From NCBI RefSeq assembly GCF_000002875.2, contig NC_009407.2:158501-222500 (forward strand): a stretch of 64,000 nucleotides of DNA, read 5' to 3'. Position 1 is the first letter of the stretch, and each line of letters opens with the position of its first letter. The notes beneath the pieces are model-generated. The model searched no databases and had not been told where the DNA came from. It worked only from the letters and a program-made list of their open reading frames with translations. This DNA is from Leishmania infantum JPCM5 (Eukaryota; Euglenozoa; Kinetoplastea; Trypanosomatida; Trypanosomatidae). Position numbers and translations under genes: made by a program. This document shows, piece by piece, positions 30,221-41,024 of the stretch.

Positions 30221-31237
30221 ATGGGCCAGCCGAACACGAAAGACTCAAAGCGGCGCCGCGTAGGTCTGCCCAGCAGGAGCGTCAGCGGCGCCAACCGGCC
30301 CACCTGCGTCCGGCCGACGGCGGTGAGCGACAGCGTGCTACAGCAGGCAGGCGCAACGTCCGGAGCCACGCGCCACTCCGACCCGAGCAGCGCGCACAGC
30401 ACGAGCCGAAGCTCGCTGCCGCGCCTGCACTCGGGATCCGTCGGCGCCACTGGCAGCATGACCGGCAACGTGCCTGCCGCCACCTTTCCTATTGTGCTGC
30501 GCTACCAGGACCAGGATGTGGGTACGCTAATCGAGTCGAGGAAGCCTGTGTACGTTGCTGTGGAGGCAATGAACTGGCAGCCGCTGCCCATGACACCGAG
30601 CGCGGACTCCTTCTACGCGCTGCTTGAGCTCCCGCCCGGCAACCACAACTACCGCTTCCTTGTCAATGGGATGGAGGTAGTGGATAGCACGCAGCCGCTG
30701 GCACCGGGGACGGCCTCGTCAGACGCGCCTGTCCCCCTGCAGACACCGCAGAAGCCCGTCGGTTTGGCGGTGACGCAGCCGCTGCCGAAGCCAGTTCCGG
30801 CGCGTGACGGCAAGCCGGCGAACACTATCTTCCTGAACGACGTGCTGCTGACGACAAAGGAAGACGACGACATCATGGACAATGGGGAGGGTTGGGGTCA
30901 GGAACCGATCATGTTCGAGGAGTCTCGCAAGTACCCACCGATTGTGCCACTGCACCTGCGGTACACCCCTCTCAATACCCCACCCACGCTCGTGCGCTGC
31001 TCCCGCGACGGTCGCATGGCGGTTATGGACGCTGGCGCAGAGCACAGCTCCCGCGTGCCGCCGGAGCACCTGCCTCTGCCGCTTAGCGTCACGATCAACC
31101 ACGTGTACTTCCAGCGCCGCGAGGACCACGCCGTCATGGGCGTAACAACGCGCTACTGCAACAAATACACAACGGTGGTGTACTACTCGCACCTGCCAGC
31201 GAACCCGGTCGACCCCTTGGAGTCACTGCAGGCGTAG
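30221..31237 (+). CDS. AMP-activated protein kinase beta subunit
   Basis: A 338-aa scaffold subunit of the SNF1/AMPK energy-sensing kinase, which joins the catalytic alpha and nucleotide-binding gamma subunits. Residues about 88-160 form a CBM48-like carbohydrate-binding module with the conserved Trp119 ('MNWQPLPM') and the closing 'YRFLVNG' strand. Residues about 235-328 are the beta C-terminal interaction domain ('YPPIVPLHLRYTPLNTPP', 'INHVYFQR', 'RYCNKYTTVVYYS'). The N-terminus 'MGQPNTKDSKR' is a myristoylation candidate, as in other beta subunits. Residues 10-85 are Ser/Arg-rich and probably disordered. The start ATG follows an acceptor-like region and is the first in frame. Confidence 0.93.
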   Translation: MGQPNTKDSKRRRVGLPSRSVSGANRPTCVRPTAVSDSVLQQAGATSGATRHSDPSSAHSTSRSSLPRLHSGSVGATGSMTGNVPAATFPIVLRYQDQDVGTLIESRKPVYVAVEAMNWQPLPMTPSADSFYALLELPPGNHNYRFLVNGMEVVDSTQPLAPGTASSDAPVPLQTPQKPVGLAVTQPLPKPVPARDGKPANTIFLNDVLLTTKEDDDIMDNGEGWGQEPIMFEESRKYPPIVPLHLRYTPLNTPPTLVRCSRDGRMAVMDAGAEHSSRVPPEHLPLPLSVTINHVYFQRREDHAVMGVTTRYCNKYTTVVYYSHLPANPVDPLESLQA

Positions 31238-32226
31238 CTGGTGAAGCTCATCAAAGAGGATAAAGAGAAGGGTGGGGAGCCGATGCCCGGGTATGAATCA
31301 GTGGACGGGCGGGTGAGGGGGGCGCGTCCCACATCCGGAGACCCCTCTCGCCCTGTGCGTGCTTTTATATGGTTGCTGTTGTTCTCCTGTTGCCTTGTCA
31401 GCTGGCCTCCGCAGCCGTGCAGACTCAGCTCGTCGGTGTTTTATTTTTTTTTTGTCTTTTTCTCGTCTTCATCGTTATGTGTCCGTTATGACTTACGTGA
31501 GGGGCGAGGAGGTGGGGAAGGGGTGAGCGAACAGCCTCTCTCCCTCCCTCCCCCTTACTCCACGCCACTCTCCAAAGCCCCGTTGTTAGATTGGGAACAG
31601 AAGGAGGGGCGATGCTTACTAACGCGCACACACGCATGTACAAGCACGAGAAGGCAGCCGGCACCGGAAACAGCACAGCCCACAGTCCACACAAATACAC
31701 GGTGGTGCCGGTAAAAAAGGCGGTGGATACGGAGGCACCGCACAGTTAGGAGGGGTGCGCTGTCTAGGAGGCGTGAAGCGGGCGCACGAGATTTACGGGA
31801 CGACGCGCTCCCCCCGCCTTCGGTGTGCCAGCTCTCCCTGCCGGGTGCTCGGTGAACGCGGTGCAAGCATGGACGGTGCTGGAGAGCTCGACAGCAGTTT
31901 TGCATTGGTTAACCGATGGACGGATAGAGACAGTTAGGTGAGCAAAAAAAAAGAAACACACAACACACACGAATCTTTCGTGAATGCTTCTCAATGCTTT
32001 GGATCCATCACCACTGCCCTTCGCCGCTTGCTGCTCCTCCCTCGCCCTGTGGCGGCTCTGCTTGCCTTCTTTTCACCTGTCCCCCACCTCCCGCTCCTCT
32101 TCCACATCGGTGCACTCGTGCAACGGCAGGAAGTGTTTCTTTTTCGCTGGCAGACACACACGCGAGCACAGACCTTTGCTCCCGTACGCACGTGCAGCAC
32201 CCTCATAACGAAAGAAGGAACAGCAA
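31238..32226. other. Spacer
   Basis: No gene supported. T-run at about 31444-31452, A-run at about 31945-31953, and C/T-rich sequence at about 32015-32110. Confidence 0.55.
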
Positions 32227-33081
32227 ATGAAGGCACAGCTCATGCTTGTCATTGTGGCAGCAGGAGCGGTGCTGTCGTGCTGTCTTTCTGGCCTCGTCGC
32301 CGCCTCCAGCGACGCAAGCAGTAGCATCAGCATCCCTGCTGCCGCGCGGCCCTTCTCCGCCCTCGCGGCCCGGGCACGTCACACCGCTGAGCACGCGCTA
32401 GCCCCTATCGCGGCCAAAGTGCTTCCCTGCGTCCCACCTCCAGTGCTCGAGCTGGTGCCGATTTTCGCTCATGGCGCAGCGTCGCTCGTTATGGTCGGCC
32501 GTGGTGTGCGCACGCCGCCACCGGCAGTCAGCGGCGCGAAGGGCGACGAGGTGCTGCAGCACACGACGGCGAAGTTCGTCTACGCCGCTGGCGCTATCGT
32601 CGCGGAGCTCGCGCTACTCAAGCTGGTCTACCGTGAGCCTTATCGCAACCAGCGCAAAAACCGTGTCAACAGCTTCTTCGCCACAGCGGCGGGCTTCTTC
32701 CTCCTCGTGCTGCTCACCGCTCTTCCGAATGACCTGATGGACACGAGTCTCATGTGCGTCTTCTACTTTAAGCTGTCGAGCCAGGTTTACATGCCGGCGG
32801 TAGTCTGCGGGCAACTGCTGAGCGTCTATCTGGCAGCCCTCGTGCCGGCGCTGCCACCTCTCTCGGCCGCTTACACAGCTTTTCTGGCTTACTGGGCTGA
32901 CAGCTTCACGGACGGTCTCTCTGCCACGCAGGTTCGAGAAGCATGGACAGAGCTCATCTTGGCCCTAGTGGTAATGGGTGCCTTTGCGTTCTCCGTGTCC
33001 GCCCGCCGCGGCGCTGGTGCTGCGCTGCCGTTGTCGCCACAGGAGCCGGAGAGTGATGGCGACGACTACTACGCTGAATAG
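32227..33081 (+). CDS. Multi-pass membrane protein with signal sequence
   Basis: A 284-aa protein. It starts with a hydrophobic signal-like segment (residues 3-26, 'LMLVIVAAGAVLSCCLSGLV'). Further hydrophobic segments lie at about 118-136, 153-172, 178-200, 205-225 and 240-257. A basic loop 'REPYRNQRKNRVNS' (about 138-151) precedes the central helices, and the C-terminus is acidic. I do not recognise the family. The N-terminus could equally be a signal peptide or a first membrane anchor. The ATG is the first of the frame after C/T-rich sequence. Confidence 0.8.
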   Translation: MKAQLMLVIVAAGAVLSCCLSGLVAASSDASSSISIPAAARPFSALAARARHTAEHALAPIAAKVLPCVPPPVLELVPIFAHGAASLVMVGRGVRTPPPAVSGAKGDEVLQHTTAKFVYAAGAIVAELALLKLVYREPYRNQRKNRVNSFFATAAGFFLLVLLTALPNDLMDTSLMCVFYFKLSSQVYMPAVVCGQLLSVYLAALVPALPPLSAAYTAFLAYWADSFTDGLSATQVREAWTELILALVVMGAFAFSVSARRGAGAALPLSPQEPESDGDDYYAE

Positions 33082-33765
33082 GGGAACAGAGAGTTGGAGA
33101 GATGTAGCACACGCCCTCGCATGGGTTGCGCGCACGCTCACAGAAATGGGTGGGTATGTCTTCGCGTATGCGCATTACCACAAACCACCGCGGCGTCTGT
33201 GTCTCTGTGAGTTGGAGAGCGCGGCTGCGTGTGGGTGCATTCGTGGGAAATGCACTTTTCCGCTACTTTCGGCCCACAACCCGCAAGCCCCGCGAGGTGC
33301 GCGCTTCAGTAGCAAATCGTATCCTTTTCTGTTCCGTGGCGCTGTCCTCCGTCTGTGGGTGAGAAAAAAAGGGCTCTCGCTTGGGTGGAAGTGAGCACTG
33401 CCTCCCCTCCCTCTCTAGCCTGCGCGTACGTCGGTAGGCCTCGGTGGAGGAGGCAGCACTTGCGCATGTGCCTTGCTGGCAATCCGCTCCGTGTCACTAG
33501 GCCGGCCTGCGGTATCTCATCCGTGCTCATCAGTCTCTCCCCTCTTTGTGTACACACCTTCCCGTTTCTTCAGCTGGCACCTACACACACGCAACCTCTC
33601 AGAAAAGGAACGCAGCGCATCATCACTCGGCGCCCTGGCATATCGACAAACCATATACACCCTACCCCCACGCCTCAGCTCCACAGACATCCCTTCTTGT
33701 CCTGCTCCGTTCGCAGCCGTGCAAGCACGGACACACCATCACCCCTACCTCCTACCTACACTATT
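33082..33765. other. Spacer
   Basis: No gene supported. The frame of the next gene is open from about 33355 without a credible start. C/T-rich sequence at about 33660-33765 precedes the ATG. Confidence 0.55.
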
Positions 33766-34062
33766 ATGCCCATGAACAAGCCCGCCTTCACCACAAATGA
33801 AGCCCGCGTGGAGCGACTGCAGGCGAACTACGACGAAGGGCTGCTACGCGAGAGTATGCCAACGGCCGACCGCGAGAAGCGCGACCTGCAGCTTCTCTGT
33901 GTGTCCCACGATAAGCTGATGTTCCTGTTCCAGAACGCCATGGAGGGCTACAGCAGGAGTTTGAAGAACCAGAAGGTGAAGGAGTACAACGAGGCTTACA
34001 TCAAAACCACCTCGCTACCGTCCAAGGACCACGGCTGCAAGTCGCGCTTCCCCTTCCTATAA
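33766..34062 (+). CDS. Small hypothetical protein (98 aa)
   Basis: A compact, complex, charged protein of 98 aa with gene-like codon use. A helical region ('LQLLCVSHDKLMFLFQNAM') is flanked by Lys/Arg/Glu-rich sequence, and the protein ends 'SRFPFL'. Translation could start at the first ATG (33766) or the second, two codons on. It has no signal peptide or membrane span and no recognised family. Its regular composition without low complexity suggests a conserved single-domain protein. Confidence 0.75.
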   Translation: MPMNKPAFTTNEARVERLQANYDEGLLRESMPTADREKRDLQLLCVSHDKLMFLFQNAMEGYSRSLKNQKVKEYNEAYIKTTSLPSKDHGCKSRFPFL

Positions 34063-34771
34063 AATGGATATAGCACACAAAAACAAGGCGCAAGGGACGG
34101 TGCTATCGGGAGCTGTGGCACAGGTGTCCCTTGTGGGTCGAATGGGATATCGGGAGCGGACGAGCATGCGCAAGAGATGGAAGGTCTGGTATGCTGCGCG
34201 TATCGTGTGTGTGAGAGGTGCGCACGTCACAAAGATGGAGTCGAACGTGGATGCAGTGCGCTGTAGGTCCACGTCACTTCTCACCCCTCCCCTCACAACC
34301 ACAACCACAACCACCACTGCGACGCACACACCGCAGGCGCCCTCCAGCGTCCTTTCCTTCCTCCACGTCGGCCATTACCGCGGGGCGCAAGAGCCACAAA
34401 AGCCTCGACAAACATGCCCCTCTCGTCTCTCGCCGTGGCTTCCTTTCATCCCCGTTCCTCGCCTTCTGCACCCAGCGTGTGATGCCGCGCGTGTGTACGC
34501 TGTGCCTAATGGTGAAGAGGCAGGAAGAACGAGAACGAAGTCATCCATGTTGATGGCACTCGACCCCGTCCACCGCTGCTTCGTGTCTAACCGACGTCTC
34601 TTCGCGCGCTTCTCGGTGGTGGCACGCTATATATATATATTCCTGTATTCTATGTACGGGCTACGGGTGGCTCGTCAGCATCCGCGTCAGGAGTCCGTCA
34701 GCGTGGTCGGGGCGGGGCCACGAAAGGGTAGAAAGAGAAAAGGTATGATACGCCTGTGGCGGATCGCACAT

Positions 34772-34808
<37 letters not shown>

Positions 34809-35710
34809 GTGGTCCGTGGAGGTGCGAGTCACCTCTTCACGCTCCTACTGTGGGTCTTCACAAACTGTGTTTTTTTTCTTCTTTCCTTTTCTGTCGGCGC
34901 ATGTGCGGATGTCCGTTCTTTGCGGTGCTTCGCTGCAGCCGTGAGTGGTGCGCTGTGTCGCCGAGGCTGGGGCGGCAAAGTAAAAGAGCGCACCCGCATG
35001 TGCGTGTTTGAGCGAGAAAACAGAGAAGGCGCAAGCAAAAGGTCGGAATGGGCGCGATCGAGGCAACGAATCCGCAAGCCAAAGGGCGGAACATAAGCTT
35101 GAATACCGCATCTGCAGAGAGGCGTCCACGCGTGCGTATGCGTGCGCATGTGTGTGTGTGTGCGTGTGTGTGTGTGTGTTCTAAGTGCGGCACCCATGGC
35201 CTCATTTTGTTTGTTTTTCCGATGCAACGCCTGAAGACGGCTATTCCTGTCATCCTATTCCTCGACCGCCTGCTCTCCCGCCCTCCTCACCACCATCGCT
35301 TCTGACGCACCCGCGCGGCTCACTGACGCTTAAGCTATTCTTCTTCATTATCGCCACCTGCCCGCCCGCCCGCCACTTCCCTTCACCCGATGCGTGAAAC
35401 GGCAGCCGCCACCGAAATAAGAAGAAAACGAGGTGCGACGCTTTAGGGAGGGGGTTGGCGGCCACTGGAGAGTGCAGTGGGGAGGTGAACGCACGAAACG
35501 AGGGAAGACACTCGTCGCACGTTGATCTGTGAGGGAGTGCGCGTGTGTCGGCGACTTTTTGGTGTTCCTTGCTCCTTTCGAGAAGCTCGCCAGAGCTCGT
35601 GAGTTCCTGTGAAGGCACACTGGCGCACACAGCTGCCGATTGGTCCCACTTCATCGCTAAAGCGAGCAAGTGCGACGGTGCGGAGGACCACGCACACACC
35701 AGGCCAGCCG
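34063..35710. other. Spacer with TG and TA microsatellites
   Basis: No supported gene. A 236-codon frame begins at 34064 just after the previous stop, but its text is low complexity beyond the first 60 codons. (TA)n lies at about 34629-34641, (TG)14 at 34781-34808, a T-run at about 34868-34876, and GT-rich arrays at about 35149-35180. Confidence 0.55.
34781..34808. repeat. (TG)14 microsatellite
   Basis: An uninterrupted dinucleotide run. Confidence 0.95.
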
Positions 35711-36775
35711 ATGCCCTCGTACGAGAGCCGGCACATGCTGCGAGTGCTCGACTCGCCGGAGGTGCTGGCCAAGTCCTTCATTGGCTACTGCAAGCGTCAT
35801 CGCGTGACGACCCGCGGGTGGTGCCGTATAGGCTACGTGCATCGCTCCCCTCCGCAACGTACACACTCCCGCCCAGGCAACTACCTCCTGCGCGGCCTCA
35901 TCGCGAACAGGGACATCGCCAAGGATGAAAACGTAGTCATGATGCCCGTCACAGCATGCCTGCATCCAGGCGCCGCTTTCCGCTGCGAACCGTTCTGGAA
36001 TTTGCTCGCGCCGGAGGTGCAATCAGCTCTGAGTAGCCTGACGTGTGCGTACAACAGCCGCATCGCCGACCGCTCCCTCATCCGGCACAACCAACTTCTC
36101 CTCGCTCTCTACATGGCGTACCTCGTGCTGCTGCGGAACTGCAACGCAGCACGCTTGTCGGCAACGCCAGGCGGCGACGCTATCGAGTACATCAACTTCA
36201 TGCCGCGAAATGAGGGAAACTTTGAGCAATTCGCCGCGCACCTCGCAGGGTGGCTAGACGCACCGGAGATATGCCGCAGCGCCCAGGCCTCGCTCGCTTC
36301 ATACTTCCAGTTGACCCAGGCCGAGGTGCGCCCTGTGATCATTTACGCCCTGTGCATGATCTACAGTCGCATGGTCCCCGTGGACCACCGAGCGTGCTTG
36401 CAGTACGCCCTCCAGTCGACGCCGTTGGCCCGCGCTTGGGACGACATGGAGGCCACAGCCGCCCCCGCCGCGCTCCCACCACCGTCATCCTCAGGGAGTG
36501 TTGGCGACGGCAGCGTCCGCAGCGGCGTTGCGAACGCCTCTCTTGTGCGAGACCCCATCTCTTTCCTGTGCCCCGTGATTGACATGTGCAACCACAGCGA
36601 CCACGAAAACGTCGCCGTCATGGTACCCGATCGCGAGACGGCGTCCGTGACAGGGCCGGTCATTTGCTTGCGCACCCTCCGCCCGATTGCGAAGGGGGAG
36701 GAGCTCACCATGACGTACGGTGCCGCCCCTCACGAACTCAAGCTCATATGGGGAATGCAGGAAATTCTCCCGTAG
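35711..36775 (+). CDS. SET-domain protein, putative lysine methyltransferase
   Basis: A 354-aa SET protein resembling the SETD3/Rubisco-LSMT group, whose SET domain is split by a helical insertion. The first SET strands ('NYLLRGLIANRDIAKDENVV') lie at about 57-76. The insert of mostly helical sequence spans about 90-280. The catalytic half has 'VIDMCNHSDHENVAV' at about 288-302 (the NH turn that forms the AdoMet pocket) and 'GEELTMTYG' at about 330-338 with the active-site Tyr. The typical ELLF start of SET is weak. Targets of this family include ribosomal and cytoskeletal proteins; none can be read from the sequence. A second ATG nine codons downstream is possible. Confidence 0.85.
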   Translation: MPSYESRHMLRVLDSPEVLAKSFIGYCKRHRVTTRGWCRIGYVHRSPPQRTHSRPGNYLLRGLIANRDIAKDENVVMMPVTACLHPGAAFRCEPFWNLLAPEVQSALSSLTCAYNSRIADRSLIRHNQLLLALYMAYLVLLRNCNAARLSATPGGDAIEYINFMPRNEGNFEQFAAHLAGWLDAPEICRSAQASLASYFQLTQAEVRPVIIYALCMIYSRMVPVDHRACLQYALQSTPLARAWDDMEATAAPAALPPPSSSGSVGDGSVRSGVANASLVRDPISFLCPVIDMCNHSDHENVAVMVPDRETASVTGPVICLRTLRPIAKGEELTMTYGAAPHELKLIWGMQEILP

Positions 36776-37129
36776 CCACCTAGTGGCTAAGAGGGTGAGG
36801 GGAGGGAGGGCGTAAGAGCGGCCGTATGTGTAAGGGAGCGGGCACACTGTCGCCGTCCGTGTTGAGTGTGGGGGTGGGGCGGGCCAAGGGTGCTGCGGTG
36901 GTGAAGGCGAAGGGTCGATGCGCCTTGCCCCCCCCTTCTCCGTCGTCTACTCCTCTGTTAACGTGCAAACTCGAGGGCCGTTACTTGTTTTCTGCTTTTT
37001 TTTTCAGCTTGTCCATTTGGCCACGAGGAAGTCAGCAGATGCGCACACAGAACACAACTACAGCTCATCGCCTTTGCCGCATCACAGCTACATCCTCGTC
37101 CTCTAGGACGAACTGTCCTGCCGTCGAGC
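36776..37129. other. Spacer
   Basis: 3' flank of the SET gene: purine-rich at first, then a T-run at about 37003-37011. No gene seen. Confidence 0.5.
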
Positions 37130-37720
37130 CGGGGCCACGCGTCTGGCGGGCTCTTCTCCCCCTTCTTCGTCCCTCATACGCATGCGTGCTGCGCGATTGG
37201 CGCCAGACGGTCTTGAGTAGAGACTGCACTCCTTGATTCGGGCGGGCCGCGTCCACGGTCCTGCTCGAGGGCGAAAGCGGCGGCGTCTGTCGGACGGAAA
37301 GTAGAGGGTGATTCAGGCACGCGCCGGATGAGCCCGGGGCGGAAACTGGCCAGTCTCCGGTCAGGGCCCACTGAGATGCTGCACTCTGCCGCCTGTGTGC
37401 CATGCCTCTCCCTCAGTCACTTCAAGCCGCGGCACCACATAGCGTGGCGTGGAGACTCTCCACAGTGGCATCTGGAGGAACCTGTGGTATAATTGGGAGT
37501 GCGCTCGCCATGCTTTCGGTATCTGTGCCTCCTCAGCCCACCCGGTCGTATGCAGGCGATGCTGCATGCCGCGCAAGCATGCACTCTGCGGCTGATTGGT
37601 GTGCGTCTCTTTGCTTCTTTATCACTCGCGCTCTGCTGGTATCTCGATGCCTTGCTCGGATGCGATAAACCATGCTGGCTGTGCATGGCGGCGCCTGCGC
37701 GCAGTGCTCGCCTTTACGGA
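37130..37720 (-). pseudogene. Decayed coding relic with a C2H2 zinc finger, possibly retroelement-derived
   Basis: Complex, GC-rich sequence unlike the low-complexity spacers on either side. On the minus strand, 37417-37686 is open and encodes at 37510-37575 an exact Cys-X2-Cys-X12-His-X4-His finger with the structural Leu three residues before the first His, followed by 'SRCHCGESP'. The neighbouring minus-strand frame continues gene-like text to about 37361, suggesting a shift. No start context or full protein is present. Ingi/L1Tc-type retroelements end in C2H2 fingers, so this may be another DIRE fragment; a lost host gene is the alternative. Confidence 0.35.
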
Positions 37721-38413
37721 TCACGGGGCCTGCTTCATGAAGATCGTGTTGTCGGGGAGAGGCGTCTCTGAACGGCTTGCCCGCATGTGCCGCGACAGGC
37801 GGGACGCTGCCATGGGTCTGTGGCCGCAGGAAGTGGGGGGGGGCTTCCGCCCTTCTCTGCGTCCGCACGCCTTTGACAGAGGTGGGTGTGCCAATGTGTG
37901 TTTAGTTCTTGATGCTTAGTGAACTGGTACAAACATCATCATGGCCGCAAGTCTCTTCGGACCTGCGCCGGCCCAGACCTCTCCCGCCGTCACCAGAAGT
38001 ATCCACAACCGTACCCGAGGGCAGGTTGCAGGTTGTTCGGCTTCCTCACAAAGGTCAATGCCAGGCCCTTGCTTTCACCGTGAGGTGGCCAGCATCCTCA
38101 GGACTGGAACGCAGAAAGCAAGGACGAAACGGAGCCGCGCGTCGAAGAGGTCTTCATCCATGACGACACAGAGGGCGATAGAGAGTGAGTGAGACGCGTA
38201 TGTCACGCCGACGTGCACGTGTATATGTGTGCCTATGTGTGTCCTGGCGTGCTTACTTGCAGCGGCCATGATGTGATGAGACGATACAGAGAGGGAGTGG
38301 GCCTCACGCGTGCGGAAGGGGTGCCACAGCACCACGTGGTGTCTCCTCCCCTCCACCACCTTCAGTCAATTCTCATTCTTTTCTTCCCTTTATCATGATT
38401 TTGCCGCCGCGAA
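37721..38413. other. Spacer with further short coding-like scraps
   Basis: Complex sequence to about 38170 with short frames in several phases but no intact gene, then (GT)-rich and C/T-rich sequence before the ATG at 38414. It may be a continuation of the relic at 37130-37720. Confidence 0.4.
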
Positions 38414-39292
38414 ATGCAGCTGCATGCGCAGGAGATGCGTGCCACACTCGTCTGCCGGCAGGGCGCCAGCCGACAGTGGATGCAGCGGCAGTCACAGGAT
38501 CCGTTTGTAGCCAAGGCGCGCCAGGACGGCTACGTCGCGCGCAGCGCGTACAAACTGACACACATAGACGACCGCTTTCACCTCTTCGACCGCCAGCACA
38601 CACGCATCGCGATAGACCTCGGCTGCAGTCCGGGCGGGTGGTGTCAGGTGATACGTGAGAGGGCCGGCGACCGCTGCTTCCTCCTTGGTATCGATCTTCT
38701 GCCCATCAAGGCGCAGATCCCGAATGCCGTGATTGTGCAGGGAGACTTTACAGACGTTACCACCCAAGAGAAGCTTGTGAAGTGCCTTGCCCATCACAGC
38801 GCTACTCTCGGCAGAGGAGATGCAACGACGGCGGTGGCGTCGCCGTCCTCCTCTTGCTTTACCAAAGTGGATGTCGTCACGTCGGACATGTGCCCTAACC
38901 GAATGGGCGGCTCCCAAGATCGGCAGCGCATCGCGCAGCTGAACCTGCAAGCCATCAACGTGTGTGCACCGCTGCTACGCATTGGCGGGCACTTTGTATG
39001 CAAAGTCCTCGGGAGCCGCGCCGCCTACGAGGAGCTGTGGTGCCGCCTGTCCCGACTCTTCCTTACTGTGCACGCGTGTAAGCCGCCGGCGAGCCGCATG
39101 CACAGTGATGAGGCTTTCTTGGTGGCGCTGGACAAGCTTGCAACGCCGCGTCCGGCCTCGTCCGCCACCCGAAGCTGCTCCTCGAGAGCGATCATGGGCA
39201 CAGCTAGTGGAGACAGCAGCGGTGGGGGTCGTTTCGGCCTGGACGACTGGCCGGGTTTCGGGCGCCCGGAACGGCGCCAGCGGCGGGGATGA
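38414..39292 (+). CDS. FtsJ/RrmJ-type rRNA 2'-O-methyltransferase, MRM2-like
   Basis: A 292-aa AdoMet-dependent ribose methyltransferase. The full K-D-K-E catalytic set is present: Lys47 ('SAYKL'), Asp158 ('TSDMCPN'), Lys197 ('VCKVLG') and Glu233 ('SDEAFLVA'). The AdoMet loop is 'DLGCSPGGW' at 68-76. The pre-domain 'SRQWMQRQSQDPFVAKAR' is typical of bacterial RrmJ and mitochondrial MRM2, which modify a uridine in the A loop of large-subunit rRNA, so action on mitochondrial rRNA is the best guess. There is an Ala/Ser insertion at about 128-150 and a Gly/Arg-rich tail (about 258-292) beyond the usual end. The ATG is the first in frame. Confidence 0.9.
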   Translation: MQLHAQEMRATLVCRQGASRQWMQRQSQDPFVAKARQDGYVARSAYKLTHIDDRFHLFDRQHTRIAIDLGCSPGGWCQVIRERAGDRCFLLGIDLLPIKAQIPNAVIVQGDFTDVTTQEKLVKCLAHHSATLGRGDATTAVASPSSSCFTKVDVVTSDMCPNRMGGSQDRQRIAQLNLQAINVCAPLLRIGGHFVCKVLGSRAAYEELWCRLSRLFLTVHACKPPASRMHSDEAFLVALDKLATPRPASSATRSCSSRAIMGTASGDSSGGGRFGLDDWPGFGRPERRQRRG

Positions 39293-41024
39293 GGCTCTAC
39301 AGCGGAGAGGGAAAGAGGATGGAAGAAGGACTGCTACAAGAGAGCCCGCGCAATGGCAGCGCGTGTGTGCATGTAGTTGTAGCCCTGCTGAAGGACCGCC
39401 TCGCCTCATCATCTGTCTCTTCGCATGCAGTGTTGAAAACAACATGATCCGTGGGTGAACACGACATGAAAAAAAAAACGAAGGAGCAATCGAAGATCTG
39501 TTTCCGCGTGTGAGCACCCGTTGCATGTCCCACACGCACATACACTGGCAAGCAGAACGGCTCCACACGTCACGGGCACAGATCATGAAGTCTACGTACT
39601 TCGTGTGTAGGCGCAGCATGCAGCGCTACGGCTGCTTGCGTGGCGTGCGCCTCTTCCTTGACGAGAAGCGATCGGGCACATGCACAGATGCAGGCAAATT
39701 CGCACTCGAGCATGCACGCACGAACTCGCCCCCCCCTCCTCTCCCGCCTCCCTATCTGTCATCCTTGTTTATCATCTTTGCGCAGTTACCTCTCGAAAAA
39801 AAAAGAGGACCGAAAAAAAAGAAAAACATAAAACGAACAACCAGCGCAAAACTCCCTCTCCTCTGCTTATTCTTCGCTTTCCCCTGCCACCCCATCGCTC
39901 ACTCTCCGTGTCCCCACCATCTCCCTTCTCTTCGACATTGTGGCCGCTCCTCTTTTCTCCCCTCGTGTGCTCGTCTTCCACGTGCTTTGCTTGTTTCTTC
40001 TCTTCACGCTTACCCCTACGCAAACGATCACATACACTCGAACAACTTTTCATCTCTCGTCTCCACAGTTCCCCTTGCTTCTTCCTCGTTACCTTTTATT
40101 TTCCCGTTGCCCACGCAAGTGACCTTCCTCTCCCTCTCTCTCATCTCCTCTTCGCTTTTCCCCACCACCGCCACCACCATCGGACTTCACTGTATCGTGA
40201 GGTACAGAGACACCGCAAGCGTGAACGGACTCTCGTGCGGAGGGGAGGGGGTAAAGCACCACGACGAACAAATATACCGGGAAAAGGCGCGACTCATAGT
40301 GTGTGAATCACGTGACTGAAGTCCGTCAGTGTTTTCTTTTTCTTCTGTCTTTCGTCGGGCCCTTTTCTGGAATATAAAGTTCCGTATTACGAGTGATATC
40401 GTGCGTTGTCGTTGTCTTTCGATCTCTCTCTCGCACACTCAAAGGGTATATCAGTCTCCGTCTCTTCGCCACCCTTCACCTGCCGCACGTACCCCTCGGC
40501 TCCTTCCATTCTCTTTCCCCGTACTCTTGTCGTTTCACGTTTTCTTCACCTCCTCATCCCCTCTGCCCTTTTTTTTTGTTTGTTTCTCGTTCCAGCGCAC
40601 GTCTCTGTGCGTGTGTGTGTGTGTGTGTTTTGTTGGAGGAGGGTCTGTGTATGTGCGTATCTACTTGTGTGTGTGTGTGTGTGTGTGTGTGTACGTGTGT
40701 GTGTGTGCTTAAAACTACACGCTTCAGCGCGTTGCTTTTCTCCCGCTTGCTTCCCTCCCCTTTACTCTGCCACGTCTTTGCTCCGCTTTTCTCTTTATTT
40801 TCCCTTGGATTACCGTGGCTGTGTGTGCGTGCGTGTGTGTGTCCGGTTCCGCACACGTCCGCGCAGTACTAACCAGACGCCCAGTGCCTATACATACGGC
40901 GTTCGTGCGTGCCCACGTGCTTTCGTGTGGCCACTGTCTTCCGTGAACACCCGCTCCTTCGCAGAGCTCCATTCTAACTTCGACCAGCTGTAGCATTGGT
41001 GGCCTCGGCACCTCCGCTTCAGTC
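39293..41024. other. Spacer with homopolymers and GT arrays
   Basis: A-runs at about 39469-39478 and 39797-39805, a long C/T-rich block at about 39850-40190, a T-run at about 40569-40577, and (GT)n at about 40609-40628, 40665-40692 and 40695-40708. No gene supported; the long open frames are low complexity. Confidence 0.6.
40665..40708. repeat. (TG)n microsatellite, interrupted once
   Basis: Dinucleotide array with one short interruption ('ACG') near 40693. Confidence 0.9.

Noticed and set aside
34064..34774. 236-codon frame right after the 98-aa gene
   Set aside because: Begins in the 3' flank with no acceptor before it; low complexity with Thr and Arg runs.
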